Positions 7,927 through 16,077 of a DNA stretch of 60,127 bases are shown here, in pieces. Each line of letters begins with the position of its first letter. Position 1 is the first letter of the stretch. The translations under genes and the position numbers were made by a program. This stretch comes from Acidimicrobiaceae bacterium (GTDB taxonomy: Bacteria; Actinomycetota; Acidimicrobiia; Acidimicrobiales; RAAP-2). The notes under the pieces were generated by a model that saw only the letters and a list, made by a program, of their open reading frames with translations, searched no databases and was not told where the DNA came from. Location: assembly GCA_003162395.1 (NCBI GenBank), contig PMON01000076.1:1-60127 (forward strand), read 5' to 3'.

Positions 7927-9174
7927 ATGTCCAAGCGGCGCTCGGACACCAGTGTCTCGCGCCTCACAGTGCCGCCTGAGGCACCGTTCCGACCCATCGA
8001 GCTCGTGCAGTTCGACCTCGCGACCAACTCGCTCGACGGCGACACCGGTCGCCTCGACGGACGTCGGGCCTGGGTAGAAGTCACCACCCGCGGACGTGTG
8101 GTGGGTCGCGTGGAGGTCGCGCACGGCGCAACCTTGCTGACACCGTCGGACCTCGCGGCGCTTGGCTCGACCTTCGGTGATGACGGCCCGGCGCTCTTCG
8201 AGACGATCCCCGACGAGCAGCTCGCGACCGCGACCGTCGTGGTTTCGACGATCTGTGCGAATCCTGCCCAGCTCGTCCGAACGGTGGAGTCCTTGCTCGA
8301 GCTCGACTACCCGGACTTCGACGTGGTCGTGGTCGACAACCGACGAGGCGCTTCGCTCGAGCCCCTGCCGAGGCTGCCGGAGGACAGCCGCGTCCGGGTC
8401 CTGCGAGAGCCAAGGCCGGGGATCTCGTCGGGCCGGAACAAGGGCATCGCGGCGTCGACAGGTGAGATCGTCGCGTTCACCGATGACGACGCGTCGGTCG
8501 ACCGAATGTGGCTCCGTGCGATCGGCGCGCGCTTCGCGGCGGACCCGACGATCGACGCGCTCGGAGGGCTCGTGCTGCCGAGCGAGCTCGAGACCGAGCC
8601 ACAGCTGTGGTTCGAGGAGTACTACGGCGGCTTCAGCGACACCTTCGAGCCGTGGGTCGTGAGCCTCGCGTCCGATGACGACGACGTCTTGTTCCCCTAC
8701 GCGCCCCGTCGCTTCGGGGCCGGGTGCAACATGGCCTTCCGTCGCAGCGCGCTCGAGGCGATGAGCGGCTTCGACGTCGCGCTCGGCGTCGGCACCCCTG
8801 CTCGCGGGGGGGAGGACCTCGCCATGTTCATCGGCCTGGTCACCTCGGGCGCCACGCTCGCCTTCGAGCCAGCCGCGATCGTCCGGCACACGCACCGACG
8901 GACCACGCGCGCGTTCCTCCGGCAGGTGCTGCTCTACGGTGTCGGCCTAACCGCGATGTACACCTCGCTGATCGTCAACGATCGGCGACATGCCCTCGCG
9001 ATCCTGCGGAGGGTCCCGGGCGGTCTTCGGCTGCTCATCCGACCGCGCGGCGAGCGCTCGATGAGCCACACGCCGAGCTATCCGCGTCGGGCGCTCCTGT
9101 ACCAGGTGCTCGGCATGGCCTACGGGCCGATCGCCTACGCACGAAGCAGACGGTGGTCTCGCCGAACCGCGTGA
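7927..9174 (+). CDS. Family 2 glycosyltransferase with an extra N-terminal domain
   Basis: The 415-residue protein starts at ATG 7927, nine bases after the previous stop. Residues 1-95 form a separate small domain rich in beta strands (RPIELVQFDLATN, RAWVEVTTRGRVVGRVEV). The GT-A domain then follows: TVVVSTICANPAQL, FDVVVVDNRRGAS, GISSGRNKGIAAS, GEIVAFTDDDASVDRMWL (DDD), GAGCNMAFRR and GGEDLAMFI (catalytic ED). A C-terminal part of about 100 basic residues may associate with the membrane. The extra N-terminal domain recurs in some actinobacterial GT2 proteins. Its job is unknown; it could bind an acceptor or a partner enzyme. The stop overlaps the flippase start as GTGA. Confidence 0.8.
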   Translation: MSKRRSDTSVSRLTVPPEAPFRPIELVQFDLATNSLDGDTGRLDGRRAWVEVTTRGRVVGRVEVAHGATLLTPSDLAALGSTFGDDGPALFETIPDEQLATATVVVSTICANPAQLVRTVESLLELDYPDFDVVVVDNRRGASLEPLPRLPEDSRVRVLREPRPGISSGRNKGIAASTGEIVAFTDDDASVDRMWLRAIGARFAADPTIDALGGLVLPSELETEPQLWFEEYYGGFSDTFEPWVVSLASDDDDVLFPYAPRRFGAGCNMAFRRSALEAMSGFDVALGVGTPARGGEDLAMFIGLVTSGATLAFEPAAIVRHTHRRTTRAFLRQVLLYGVGLTAMYTSLIVNDRRHALAILRRVPGGLRLLIRPRGERSMSHTPSYPRRALLYQVLGMAYGPIAYARSRRWSRRTA

Positions 9175-10685
9175 GCGTCCCGACCGCGCTCCCGGACGCC
9201 CATGACGACCGATTGGTCCGCAGCGCGTCGGCGCTGCTCATCTCGAACGCCACGGGTGCGCTCCTCGGCATCGCCTTCTGGGCGGTCGCGGCGCACCTCT
9301 TCAATGCCACTGACGTCGGCTACGGCGTCGACGAGATCGCCGCGATGGTGCTGCTCGCCTTCCTCGCACAGGTCAACCTGGGCATCGTCTTTCCGAGGTA
9401 CCTCCACGCTGCGGGCGCCAAGGCGCCGAGCCTGGTGCGGCTCGGCTACCTCACGAGCGTGGTCCTCGCGCTGATCGCCGGGACGGTCTTTCTCATCATC
9501 CCCCTCCACCACGCCTACATCGCGGGCGGCGCGTTCCCCAAGATCTTCTTCGTCATCGCCGTGGCGCTCTGGGTCGTCTTCGGGATCCAAGACGCAGCCT
9601 TGACAGGCCTGCGCAAGACCTTCTGGGTGCCCGTCGAGAACACCTCGTTTTCCATCGCGAAGATCGCACTCTTGCCGGTCTTCGTCACCGTGGCGCCCCA
9701 CGACGGCGTGTTCTTGTCGTGGGTGCTGCCCGTGATCGCGTGCATCGTGCCGATCAGCTACTTCTTGTTCTTGAAGGTCCTTCCCGCACACGTTGCATGG
9801 GCGAGCGGCCGGGGCTCGCTGCCCACGCGCCAGGCCGTGAGCTCGGTACTCGTGGGCGAGTACTTCGGCGGCTTCGCCTACATCGCCTTGCAGGTGGTCC
9901 CCGCGCTCCTTGTGACCGCGCGGCTCGGCGTGGCGCAGGCCGCGTACCTGCAGACCCCATGGCTCGCGGGGACGACCTTCGACTTCTTCCTGTTCAACAT
10001 CGCGACCTCGCTGATCGTCGAAGCAAGCGCGCGCCCCCGTGCCGCACCCGCGATCGTGCGCCGAGCCGTGCGACTGACGGTGATCTTGCTGAGCCCCGGC
10101 ATCGCACTCATCGTCCTCGGCGCCCCGCTGTTCATGAGCGTGACCCTCGGGGCGCACTACGCGCACTACGGGACGAGGGTTCTGCAGCTCCTGGCTCTGG
10201 CGCTGCCGTTCACGGCGATCAACGCGCTCTACATCACCTTCGCCAGGCTGGCGCGCCGCATGCGTCGAGTCGCGGTCATCCAGATCTGCATCACCGCCAT
10301 CGTCCTCACCGCGTCGTTGCTCTTGGTGGGATCGATGGGGATCACGGGCGTGGGCGAGGGGTTCTTGGTAGGTCAGGCAGTCGTCGCGATCGTGGTGGCG
10401 CCCTCGGTGATCCGCCAGTACCGTCGTCCGAACATGGCACCGGGCTACGCACCTGGGGCGACCCTCGTCGCACTGGGAGCACCCGAGATCGGCCCCCTGC
10501 TCGACGGGAGTGCGCCGCTTGCGCCGAGCCTGCTCCAAGCCGTGGCCGAGCCCCCGCGGCCCACTGACGACGCCGGTGACGGCGCCCGCGCCTGGCAGGT
10601 GCCGCAATGGGTTCCCGAGTGGCGCTGGCGGGGACGAGCTGGCTCACCGCCCCACTCGGTCGACGACGCGCCGAGAGAGCACTAG
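9171..10685 (+). CDS. Polysaccharide flippase-like membrane protein (Wzx/MOP superfamily)
   Basis: A 504-residue protein with about twelve to fourteen hydrophobic helices from residue 17 to 440. The pattern starts ALLISNATGALLGIAFWAVAAHLF, as in oligosaccharide flippases of the MOP superfamily, where the first helix pair is followed by a short loop and a second pair. The C-terminal 70 residues are a Pro-rich cytoplasmic tail. GTG 9171 overlaps the preceding TGA (GTGA), which fixes the start; the frame is open further upstream but that part is antisense to nothing and lies inside the glycosyltransferase gene. Expected role: flipping the lipid-linked oligosaccharide made by the glycosyltransferases across the membrane. 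Confidence 0.8.
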   Translation: MSVPTALPDAHDDRLVRSASALLISNATGALLGIAFWAVAAHLFNATDVGYGVDEIAAMVLLAFLAQVNLGIVFPRYLHAAGAKAPSLVRLGYLTSVVLALIAGTVFLIIPLHHAYIAGGAFPKIFFVIAVALWVVFGIQDAALTGLRKTFWVPVENTSFSIAKIALLPVFVTVAPHDGVFLSWVLPVIACIVPISYFLFLKVLPAHVAWASGRGSLPTRQAVSSVLVGEYFGGFAYIALQVVPALLVTARLGVAQAAYLQTPWLAGTTFDFFLFNIATSLIVEASARPRAAPAIVRRAVRLTVILLSPGIALIVLGAPLFMSVTLGAHYAHYGTRVLQLLALALPFTAINALYITFARLARRMRRVAVIQICITAIVLTASLLLVGSMGITGVGEGFLVGQAVVAIVVAPSVIRQYRRPNMAPGYAPGATLVALGAPEIGPLLDGSAPLAPSLLQAVAEPPRPTDDAGDGARAWQVPQWVPEWRWRGRAGSPPHSVDDAPREH

Positions 10686-11107
10686 TGGGCTCGGCCGATA
10701 CCGGTGACCTTGACGCTCGGCTGAGCGAGTACCGCGCCCTCGCGGTCTCGCGTCGACAGCGCCGCTTCCGCTCGAACGTCGCAGCGGGCGCGTGTGCGCT
10801 CGACCTCGTGACCCTCGTGCTCATCGCGGCGCAGGTCCATGGACCGCTCCGCCAGCTCGTCGGGCTCGCCTTCTGCCTGATCGTGCCTGGGTGGGCGATC
10901 ATCGGGCCGTTGCGCCTGCACGACGCCGCGCTCGAGGCCGGGCTGGCCGTGGCGGCCAGCCTCGCGGCGCTGCTGATCGTGGCCCAGCTCGCCGTCAGCT
11001 TCGGTGCGTGGGAACTCACTGGGGTCGACGTGGTCGTCTGCGTCGCGTGCCTGCCCTCGCTCGCCTGGCAGACGATGGAGCGGCGACGGCTCCAGGCGAC
11101 TTCGTGA
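10685..11107 (+). CDS. Small membrane protein, DUF1616-like segment
   Basis: GTG 10685 shares one base with the flippase TAG (TAGTG), giving 140 residues. The N-terminal 40 residues are basic and cytoplasmic. Three to four hydrophobic helices follow. The stretch VGLAFCLIVPGWAIIGPL recalls the PGY/PGW-containing first helices of DUF1616 and of GT-C-type membrane proteins. No function is known. The tight coupling with flippase, next small protein and large membrane protein suggests one assembly, possibly part of a polymerase or ligase complex. That is inference. Confidence 0.65.
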   Translation: MGSADTGDLDARLSEYRALAVSRRQRRFRSNVAAGACALDLVTLVLIAAQVHGPLRQLVGLAFCLIVPGWAIIGPLRLHDAALEAGLAVAASLAALLIVAQLAVSFGAWELTGVDVVVCVACLPSLAWQTMERRRLQATS

Positions 11108-11325
11108 GCTGGGAGGTCGCGTCGAGCTTCGCGGCGCTTGCGTCGGCGCCCGCGGTGCTCGTGACCCTTGTCGCCGAGCTGCTGCTGCTGGCCCTCAGAT
11201 CGTGGGTGATCACGACCCGGCTGGTGCTGACCCGGCAGGTCAGCCTCCTGCTCGACGGGGCCGTCGTCGCGCTCGGCCTGATGTTCGTGCTCCTCGTCTT
11301 CCTCAGGTTCGTGACCGTTGGATGA
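11104..11325 (+). CDS. Very small membrane protein in the polysaccharide operon
   Basis: This 73-residue protein starts at GTG 11104, overlapping the previous stop as GTGA. It has two hydrophobic helices (residues 7-28 and 46-68) with a basic loop between them (RSWVITTRLVLTRQ). It is too small for an enzyme; a scaffold or regulatory subunit is the natural guess. The GTGA overlap, the matching GC codon bias and the overlap with the next gene argue that it is real. Confidence 0.6.
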   Translation: MSWEVASSFAALASAPAVLVTLVAELLLLALRSWVITTRLVLTRQVSLLLDGAVVALGLMFVLLVFLRFVTVG

Positions 11326-13159
11326 GCTTGCCGCCGCGGCGACGTCCGTGCGGCGCTCGGCGAGCACCGCGCTCGGGACGACCGGTGCGATCGCGGTGCT
11401 CGGCGGGGCTGCGCTCGTGCTCTGGATCGTGGCGGTCCGCCACGCCAACTTTGCCCGCATGGGCCCGCTCGGGCTGGTCTCGGTGCTGGGGAAGACCTAC
11501 TTCTTGGGCCTCGCGCTCGTGGTTGTCGCGTTCGCCATCGAGCTGCTGCGCGAGCAGCTCCACGAGGGTCGGCTCATCGCGCTCACGATGCTGCTCATCG
11601 TGTTCCTCTTCGGCACCGCGTGCGTGATCGAGCCCGTCGCCTCGCTCACGAGCTCCTGGGTGCACGCCGGCTACGTGCAGTACGTGTTCGCCCACGGCAA
11701 GCCGCTCGAGAACTACAACGCCGAGTTCTCCTGGCCCGGCGCCTTCTCGCTCGGTGCGGTCCTCATCTCGTTCATGGGACAGTCCAACGCGCTCGACCTG
11801 CTGCGCTGGTTCCCGCTCGTGATCGAGCTGCTCTACCTCGCGCCGCTGCTCGCGATCGCGAGGGCGAGCGGGGTCAGCCGCCGCGCCCAGTGGCTCGGGA
11901 TCGCGCTGTTCTACGCGACGAACTGGATCTACCAGGACTACTTCTCGCCGCAGGCGCTGAACTTCTTGTTCTTCTTGGTCGTGATCGCACTCGTGCTCAC
12001 CGGCTGGTCACCGCTGCAGCGAGCCCGCGAGGCACGATTCGACCGACTGCGCGACCGGCTCGGCGCGTGGCGGGGCGCCGTCGCGATGCGGCGACTGAGA
12101 GGCGAGGACGCGACGACCAGCTGGACGGTGAACCAGATGCTCGGGACCCTCGCGGTGCTCGCGCTCCTGTTCCTCGCCTCGGCGGTCAGCCACCAGCTCA
12201 CGCCGTACGCGATCTTCCTCGGGCTGCTCGCGTGCCTCGTCTCGAGCCGGCTCGGGCGCCCCGAGCTGATCGGCCTCGTGTTCTGCCTCGCCGTGGGCTG
12301 GCTCAGCCTCGGGGCGTCGAACTTCTGGTTCGGGCACCTCAATCTGGTCTTCGGCTCGCTCTTCCAGCTGGCAACCTCGTTCGGCTCGAACGTCTCGCAA
12401 CGCGTCACGGGCAGCGCGAGCCATCGCCTAATCGTCGACGTGCGGATCCTCGTGACCGCCGCGCTCTTCGGGCTGGCCCTGCTCGGGGCGGCGCGTCGCG
12501 CGGCGACGTCGAGGACGCTCGAGCTCTTGGTCGCCGCGCCGTTCGTCCTGTTCGCAGTCCAGAACTACGGCGGTGAGGGCCTCTTGCGAGTGGCCCTCTT
12601 TTCGGGGCCGTTCGCGGCGCTCCTAGCGGCGTCGGCGATCTTCCCGAAGCGCGACGGGCCGATTCGGCCGATCCTCCCCGACGTCCGGTTCCGGCGCCAC
12701 CCCCGTGTCGTGCTCGCGGTCGTCGCCGGCGTGGTGCTGCTCAGCTTCGCGGTGACCACGACGGTGGTGCGCGGCGGCAACGACGCCTACGAGTCGTTCT
12801 CGAACGGCGAGCTGTCCGCCGTCAACTACGTCTACGCCCACATTCCGCCTGGCAAGCACGTCGGCGTGGTCGCCCCGTACCTGCCGATCGGCCAGCGAGA
12901 CGTCGGCACGCTCACGATCTTCGAGGGGATCGGGGCCGGCCCGACCGTTCCGACGTTCAACACGATGCTCGCGAGCATGCTCGGTGCGCGTGCCCTCTAC
13001 GTGGTGCTCAACGCCGCGCAGAACCAGTGGGGCCAGATCGTCGCGGGCTACCCGCCTAGCTGGCAGGGCGCGCTCGAGCACTCCCTCGCGGGAGCCGGCT
13101 ACCGGGTCGTGGCGAGGTGGCGCACGGCAACGGTGCTGCTGCTCGCCACGGGCACGTAG
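11318..13159 (+). CDS. Large polytopic membrane protein, possible GT-C glycosyltransferase or polymerase
   Basis: A 613-residue protein from TTG 11318, overlapping the previous gene by eight bases; GTG 11348 is an alternative start. About thirteen to fourteen membrane helices are seen, with an Arg-rich cytoplasmic loop near residues 225-265 and a C-terminal soluble domain of about 120 residues (from VTTTVVRGGNDAYES). The first large loop, after helix four, carries NAEFSWPGAFSLG. The topology, with a periplasmic C-terminal domain, resembles GT-C glycosyltransferases and Wzy-like polymerases, but no diagnostic DD/DE motif could be assigned with confidence. As the only such protein in the locus it is the best candidate for the polymerase or the last glycosyltransfer step. 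Confidence 0.6.
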   Translation: MDELAAAATSVRRSASTALGTTGAIAVLGGAALVLWIVAVRHANFARMGPLGLVSVLGKTYFLGLALVVVAFAIELLREQLHEGRLIALTMLLIVFLFGTACVIEPVASLTSSWVHAGYVQYVFAHGKPLENYNAEFSWPGAFSLGAVLISFMGQSNALDLLRWFPLVIELLYLAPLLAIARASGVSRRAQWLGIALFYATNWIYQDYFSPQALNFLFFLVVIALVLTGWSPLQRAREARFDRLRDRLGAWRGAVAMRRLRGEDATTSWTVNQMLGTLAVLALLFLASAVSHQLTPYAIFLGLLACLVSSRLGRPELIGLVFCLAVGWLSLGASNFWFGHLNLVFGSLFQLATSFGSNVSQRVTGSASHRLIVDVRILVTAALFGLALLGAARRAATSRTLELLVAAPFVLFAVQNYGGEGLLRVALFSGPFAALLAASAIFPKRDGPIRPILPDVRFRRHPRVVLAVVAGVVLLSFAVTTTVVRGGNDAYESFSNGELSAVNYVYAHIPPGKHVGVVAPYLPIGQRDVGTLTIFEGIGAGPTVPTFNTMLASMLGARALYVVLNAAQNQWGQIVAGYPPSWQGALEHSLAGAGYRVVARWRTATVLLLATGT

Positions 13160-13186
13160 CCCCCGGCACGCCCGCGCGCGCGAGGA

Positions 13187-14077
13187 CTAGGACTTGGAGT
13201 ACTCGGCGACCCAGTCGACGAGCATCGACTGCGGCACCGACGTGCACACCGGTCCGAGCGAGCACCCTGGGCGCTGCTGGAGGTCGAGGGTCATCGGCAC
13301 GGTCGGGATCGCGTAGCTGCCCGTGAACGCCCCCCACGCCCTGCCGTCGACGGTGTAGGTGATCGTGGTCGGCGTCCAGATCACGCCCCAGGTATGCCAC
13401 TGGGTCTGGTCGATGCGCAGCGTCTGCTGGACGAAGTCGTTGTCCGCCCCGTAGTGCAGCGTCCAGGAGGTGGAGTTGTCCTTGTCGCCGGTCTCGTAGA
13501 AGTCGATCTCGGGTGGCCATTTGTTGGAGTAGGGCCACAAGAGCTGGACCTCGTTCGGACCTGGGCCAGTGATCCTCGAGCGGACGAAGAACGCGCCGTA
13601 GGTGTACTTGAGGCCGCACTGGCAGAGTCCGCCGCTCACCCACCTGTTCCCGTACCCTGGATCCCGCCACGTGTTGAGCTCCAACATGCCGTGGGTCACG
13701 ACCACGTGCGACGGCGAGAAATGGGCCCCCACGTCGCCCCCCGGGACGCCGGTGAAGTCCTCCCAGCCGGGCGGCAGCGCCGAACCGGTGAACTCGGTCG
13801 CGTACACGCGGTGGTAACCAGCGAGGACATGGGGCCCAGGAGGCGACACCCTCGAGGGGTCGTGGACGTTCAAGGTGCCGATTGGGAACAGCGGCCGGTC
13901 GGTCTTGATCGTGGTCGCGGTCGACGAGAAGCCCGCACGGGACGGCGCGCCCTCCAAGGCGAGCAGGACGACGGCACTGAGTGCGAGCCCGAAGATGAGC
14001 ACCGTCAGCATGACGACGCGCGTCTCGAGGACGCTATGCGAATCGGCTCGTGCGTGAGCCCCAGCGGTTGCCTGCAC
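13187..14077 (-). CDS. Secreted or membrane-anchored GH16 glycoside hydrolase (paralogue of 3534-4622)
   Basis: A 296-residue protein starting at GTG 14077, with a GGAAGG ribosome-binding site seven bases upstream. One hydrophobic helix at about residues 22-42 (VVMLTVLIFGLALSAVVLLAL) acts as a signal anchor or uncleaved signal. The GH16 domain has PPEIDFYETGD with the full ExDxxE catalytic set. It also has the surrounding blocks found in the first paralogue: WRDPGYGNRWVSGGLCQC, WHTWGVIWTPT and a C-terminal MLVDWVAEYS. Unlike the first copy it has no Thr tract or His patch. It converges on the large membrane protein gene and closes the polysaccharide locus. A likely role is cleavage or remodelling of a beta-glucan-like chain at the surface. 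Confidence 0.88.
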   Translation of the reverse strand: MQATAGAHARADSHSVLETRVVMLTVLIFGLALSAVVLLALEGAPSRAGFSSTATTIKTDRPLFPIGTLNVHDPSRVSPPGPHVLAGYHRVYATEFTGSALPPGWEDFTGVPGGDVGAHFSPSHVVVTHGMLELNTWRDPGYGNRWVSGGLCQCGLKYTYGAFFVRSRITGPGPNEVQLLWPYSNKWPPEIDFYETGDKDNSTSWTLHYGADNDFVQQTLRIDQTQWHTWGVIWTPTTITYTVDGRAWGAFTGSYAIPTVPMTLDLQQRPGCSLGPVCTSVPQSMLVDWVAEYSKS

Positions 14078-14090
14078 TCAATGACCTTCC

Positions 14091-14119
14091 TTGACCACGT
14101 CGACGGCGACTCTGGTCAA
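14091..14119. promoter_or_regulatory. Inverted repeat upstream of the second GH16 gene
   Basis: TTGACCA at 14091-14097 and TGGTCAA at 14113-14119 are exact complements separated by 15 bases. They begin 14 bases upstream of the GTG start on the minus strand and lie next to its ribosome-binding site. Position and symmetry suggest an operator. Its sequence differs from the repeat at the other GH16 gene, so a common regulator is not implied. Confidence 0.4.
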
Positions 14120-14233
14120 TCAAAAATGCTACTGGTGGGCGGGTCTGAACTCGGTGTTCCTCGTTCGAAGCCGGACAATTCGCGAGCAATTCGATCCCTC
14201 AGGACGGCCACAGGTCCGAGGTACGCTCCCCGA

Positions 14234-14737
14234 ATGGCTGGCGAGGCACTCCCCGCGTCGGGGGCCGTGACCGTCAGCGTCGCCGCGCCGCCCGAGGCGA
14301 TCTGGGAGTTCGCCAGCGATCCGAGCGTCCCGGCACGCTTCTCCCAGGAACTGCAAGCAGCCTCCTTCGCCGACGGTGCGGCGCCGACGCAGGGGGCGGT
14401 CATCGCCGGGACGAACAAGAACGGCGAGTTCGTCTGGACCACCGAGTCGACGGTGACTGACTGCGTCGCACCCACGCTGTTCCGCTGGGCCACCGGGGAT
14501 CCGGACACCCCGACGGCAACCTGGACGCTGTCAATCGCCCCTGCCGACGGCGGCGCGATGCTCACGCACTCGGTCGTGTTCCATGCCGGTCGACCGCCGC
14601 TCGGGCCCGCGGTGGAGGCCGAGCCCGAGCGGGCACACGAGATCGTGCGGACGCGCATGGCGAGCGTGCTCGCCAACATGACGCTGACCGCCACGGGCAT
14701 CGCCGGGCTCGCCGAGGATGCCCAGGGCGGTCGCTGA
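14234..14737 (+). CDS. SRPBCC (START/Bet v 1-like) family protein
   Basis: A 167-residue soluble protein from ATG 14234. The opening VTVSVAAPPEAIWEFASDPSVPARFS and the later TWTLSIAPADGGAMLTHSVVF are typical of polyketide-cyclase/dehydrase-like SRPBCC domains, which form a hydrophobic ligand pocket. C-terminal residues form the long helix that closes the cavity. The ligand is unknown. The gene stands alone, reading toward the anti-sigma factor gene; a small hairpin lies between the two stop codons. Confidence 0.8.
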   Translation: MAGEALPASGAVTVSVAAPPEAIWEFASDPSVPARFSQELQAASFADGAAPTQGAVIAGTNKNGEFVWTTESTVTDCVAPTLFRWATGDPDTPTATWTLSIAPADGGAMLTHSVVFHAGRPPLGPAVEAEPERAHEIVRTRMASVLANMTLTATGIAGLAEDAQGGR

Positions 14738-14753
14738 GCTCGCCGAGAGGCGA

Positions 14754-14768
14754 CTCGCTACCAGCGAG
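14754..14768. terminator. Short hairpin between convergent genes
   Basis: CTCGCT and AGCGAG pair perfectly across a three-base loop, between and partly overlapping the stops of the SRPBCC and anti-sigma factor genes. There is no T tract. It could serve either direction; the stem is short. Confidence 0.3.
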
Positions 14769-15420
14769 GGACCGACGCGGCCTCGCTCCACAGCACCGTC
14801 GCGCCGTGCGAGTTGGTCACCCTGACCCCGGTGATCTGGCTGAGCGGCACTGCGCACGTCATCTGCGCGTCGACCGGCCTGCCCGGGCTCGCGTGGTACG
14901 AGCCGGTCGCCCACCACGACCCCGACGAGGTGCGCATCGAGACGGTGTAGTTGCCGCCCGGCTGCTGGCCGTGCTCGGTCAGCGTCACGGCAGTGCCCCA
15001 GGAGCGCGCCGCCAGCGTCGCCGTCGCCGTGAGCGAGTCCGGTCCGATGAGCGCCACGCGCTCGGGGGAGCGCGGAGCCGGGCCCGACCCCGTCAACGCC
15101 ACGATCACCGCGAGCGAGGCGGCGACCGCCGCGCCGACCAGCGCGACACCGGCTCGCCGGCGTCGACGCGCGCGAACTGCGCCATGGTGGAGCTGGCCGA
15201 GCACGCGCCCGGTCAGCTCTGGCGACGTGGCCTGGTCGAGCGTGGTGGGATCGACCAGATCGAGGTACGACGCCGTCGAGACGAGCTCGCGTGCCTCCTC
15301 ACGGCACGCCGGGCAGCCGTCGAGGTGCGCCACGAGGCCCGCCCGCTCGGGCGGGGGAAGTGCGCCCAGGGCGTCCATCGCCATCGCCCCGTGCCAGCGC
15401 GTGCACTCGCCCGCGCTCAT
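14758..15420 (-). CDS. Anti-sigma factor with zinc-binding N-terminus
   Basis: A 220-residue protein starting at ATG 15420, four bases inside the sigma factor gene (ATGA). The N-terminal ZAS-type domain has CTRWH, then HLDGCPAC, the HxxxCxxC zinc motif. One membrane helix follows at about residues 88-108 (AGVALVGAAVAASLAVIVAL). The outer C-terminal domain of about 110 residues resembles the sensor or anchor part of RskA-like anti-sigma factors. It would hold the co-encoded ECF sigma factor at the membrane until an envelope signal releases it. Coupled translation keeps the two in balance. Confidence 0.88.
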   Translation of the reverse strand: MSAGECTRWHGAMAMDALGALPPPERAGLVAHLDGCPACREEARELVSTASYLDLVDPTTLDQATSPELTGRVLGQLHHGAVRARRRRRAGVALVGAAVAASLAVIVALTGSGPAPRSPERVALIGPDSLTATATLAARSWGTAVTLTEHGQQPGGNYTVSMRTSSGSWWATGSYHASPGRPVDAQMTCAVPLSQITGVRVTNSHGATVLWSEAASVPRW

Positions 15421-16040
15421 CGGTCCCATCCGTTGTCGTCCATGTGGGACCGCAGCGAGCGCAGCGCGTAGTACGCGCGGCTCCTGACGGTTCCCTCGGG
15501 GATCCCGAAGAGGGCCGCGACCTCTGGCCCTGATCGCCCGTGGAGGTACAGCTCGGTGATCACGTGTCGGTGCTCCGCATCGAGCGCGGACATCGCAGAG
15601 GTGATCTGCAGCGACAGGAGAGCCTCGTCAACCCGGTCGTCTTCAAGCACCATGTCCTCATTGTCTAGACGCTCCAAGGCGTCACGGCTCCAGCGACTGT
15701 GGACGTCCAGGAGCACTCGTCGTTCGATCGCGAACAGCCAGGTGCGCATCGTGCCGAGGCTCGGCTCGAAGCGATCCCTCGAGCGCCACGCCCGGGCGAA
15801 GGTCTCTTGGACGACGTCTTCAGCATGTGTCGGGTCATTGAGCGTGCGTCGGGCGAAGCCCACGAGCTCGCGGCCGTGGGCGAGAAAGGCGGCTCGAAGG
15901 CCCGCCTCGTCCGCGGCGTCGGCGTCACGGGCATCCTCGGTCATGCCGCGCGCTCGGGCGACCGACGACCCGTCTCGGGTCTCGTGGGACGTCCGGATCG
16001 ACACGTCGGTGCCACCGCCTCGCCCGAGCACACGTCCCAT
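15417..16040 (-). CDS. ECF-type RNA polymerase sigma factor
   Basis: A 207-residue protein. Region 2 has HGRELVGFARRTLNDPTHAEDVVQETFARAWR, with the conserved DVVQETF core. Region 4 has LDAEHRHVITELYLHGRSGPEVAALFGIPEGTVRSRAYYALRSLR, the DNA-binding helix-turn-helix. The first 33 residues are unusual and the ATG at 15944 is an alternative start. It is cotranscribed with the PF03640 protein upstream (37-base gap) and the anti-sigma factor downstream (ATGA overlap), so it probably controls the operon and surface genes. The long gap before the PF03640 gene is the likely site of an autoregulated promoter, but I could not define one. Confidence 0.92.
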   Translation of the reverse strand: MGRVLGRGGGTDVSIRTSHETRDGSSVARARGMTEDARDADAADEAGLRAAFLAHGRELVGFARRTLNDPTHAEDVVQETFARAWRSRDRFEPSLGTMRTWLFAIERRVLLDVHSRWSRDALERLDNEDMVLEDDRVDEALLSLQITSAMSALDAEHRHVITELYLHGRSGPEVAALFGIPEGTVRSRAYYALRSLRSHMDDNGWDR

Positions 16041-16077
16041 GACCTCGTTCAGCTCCCTGGTCTCTCGATGGTGACCG

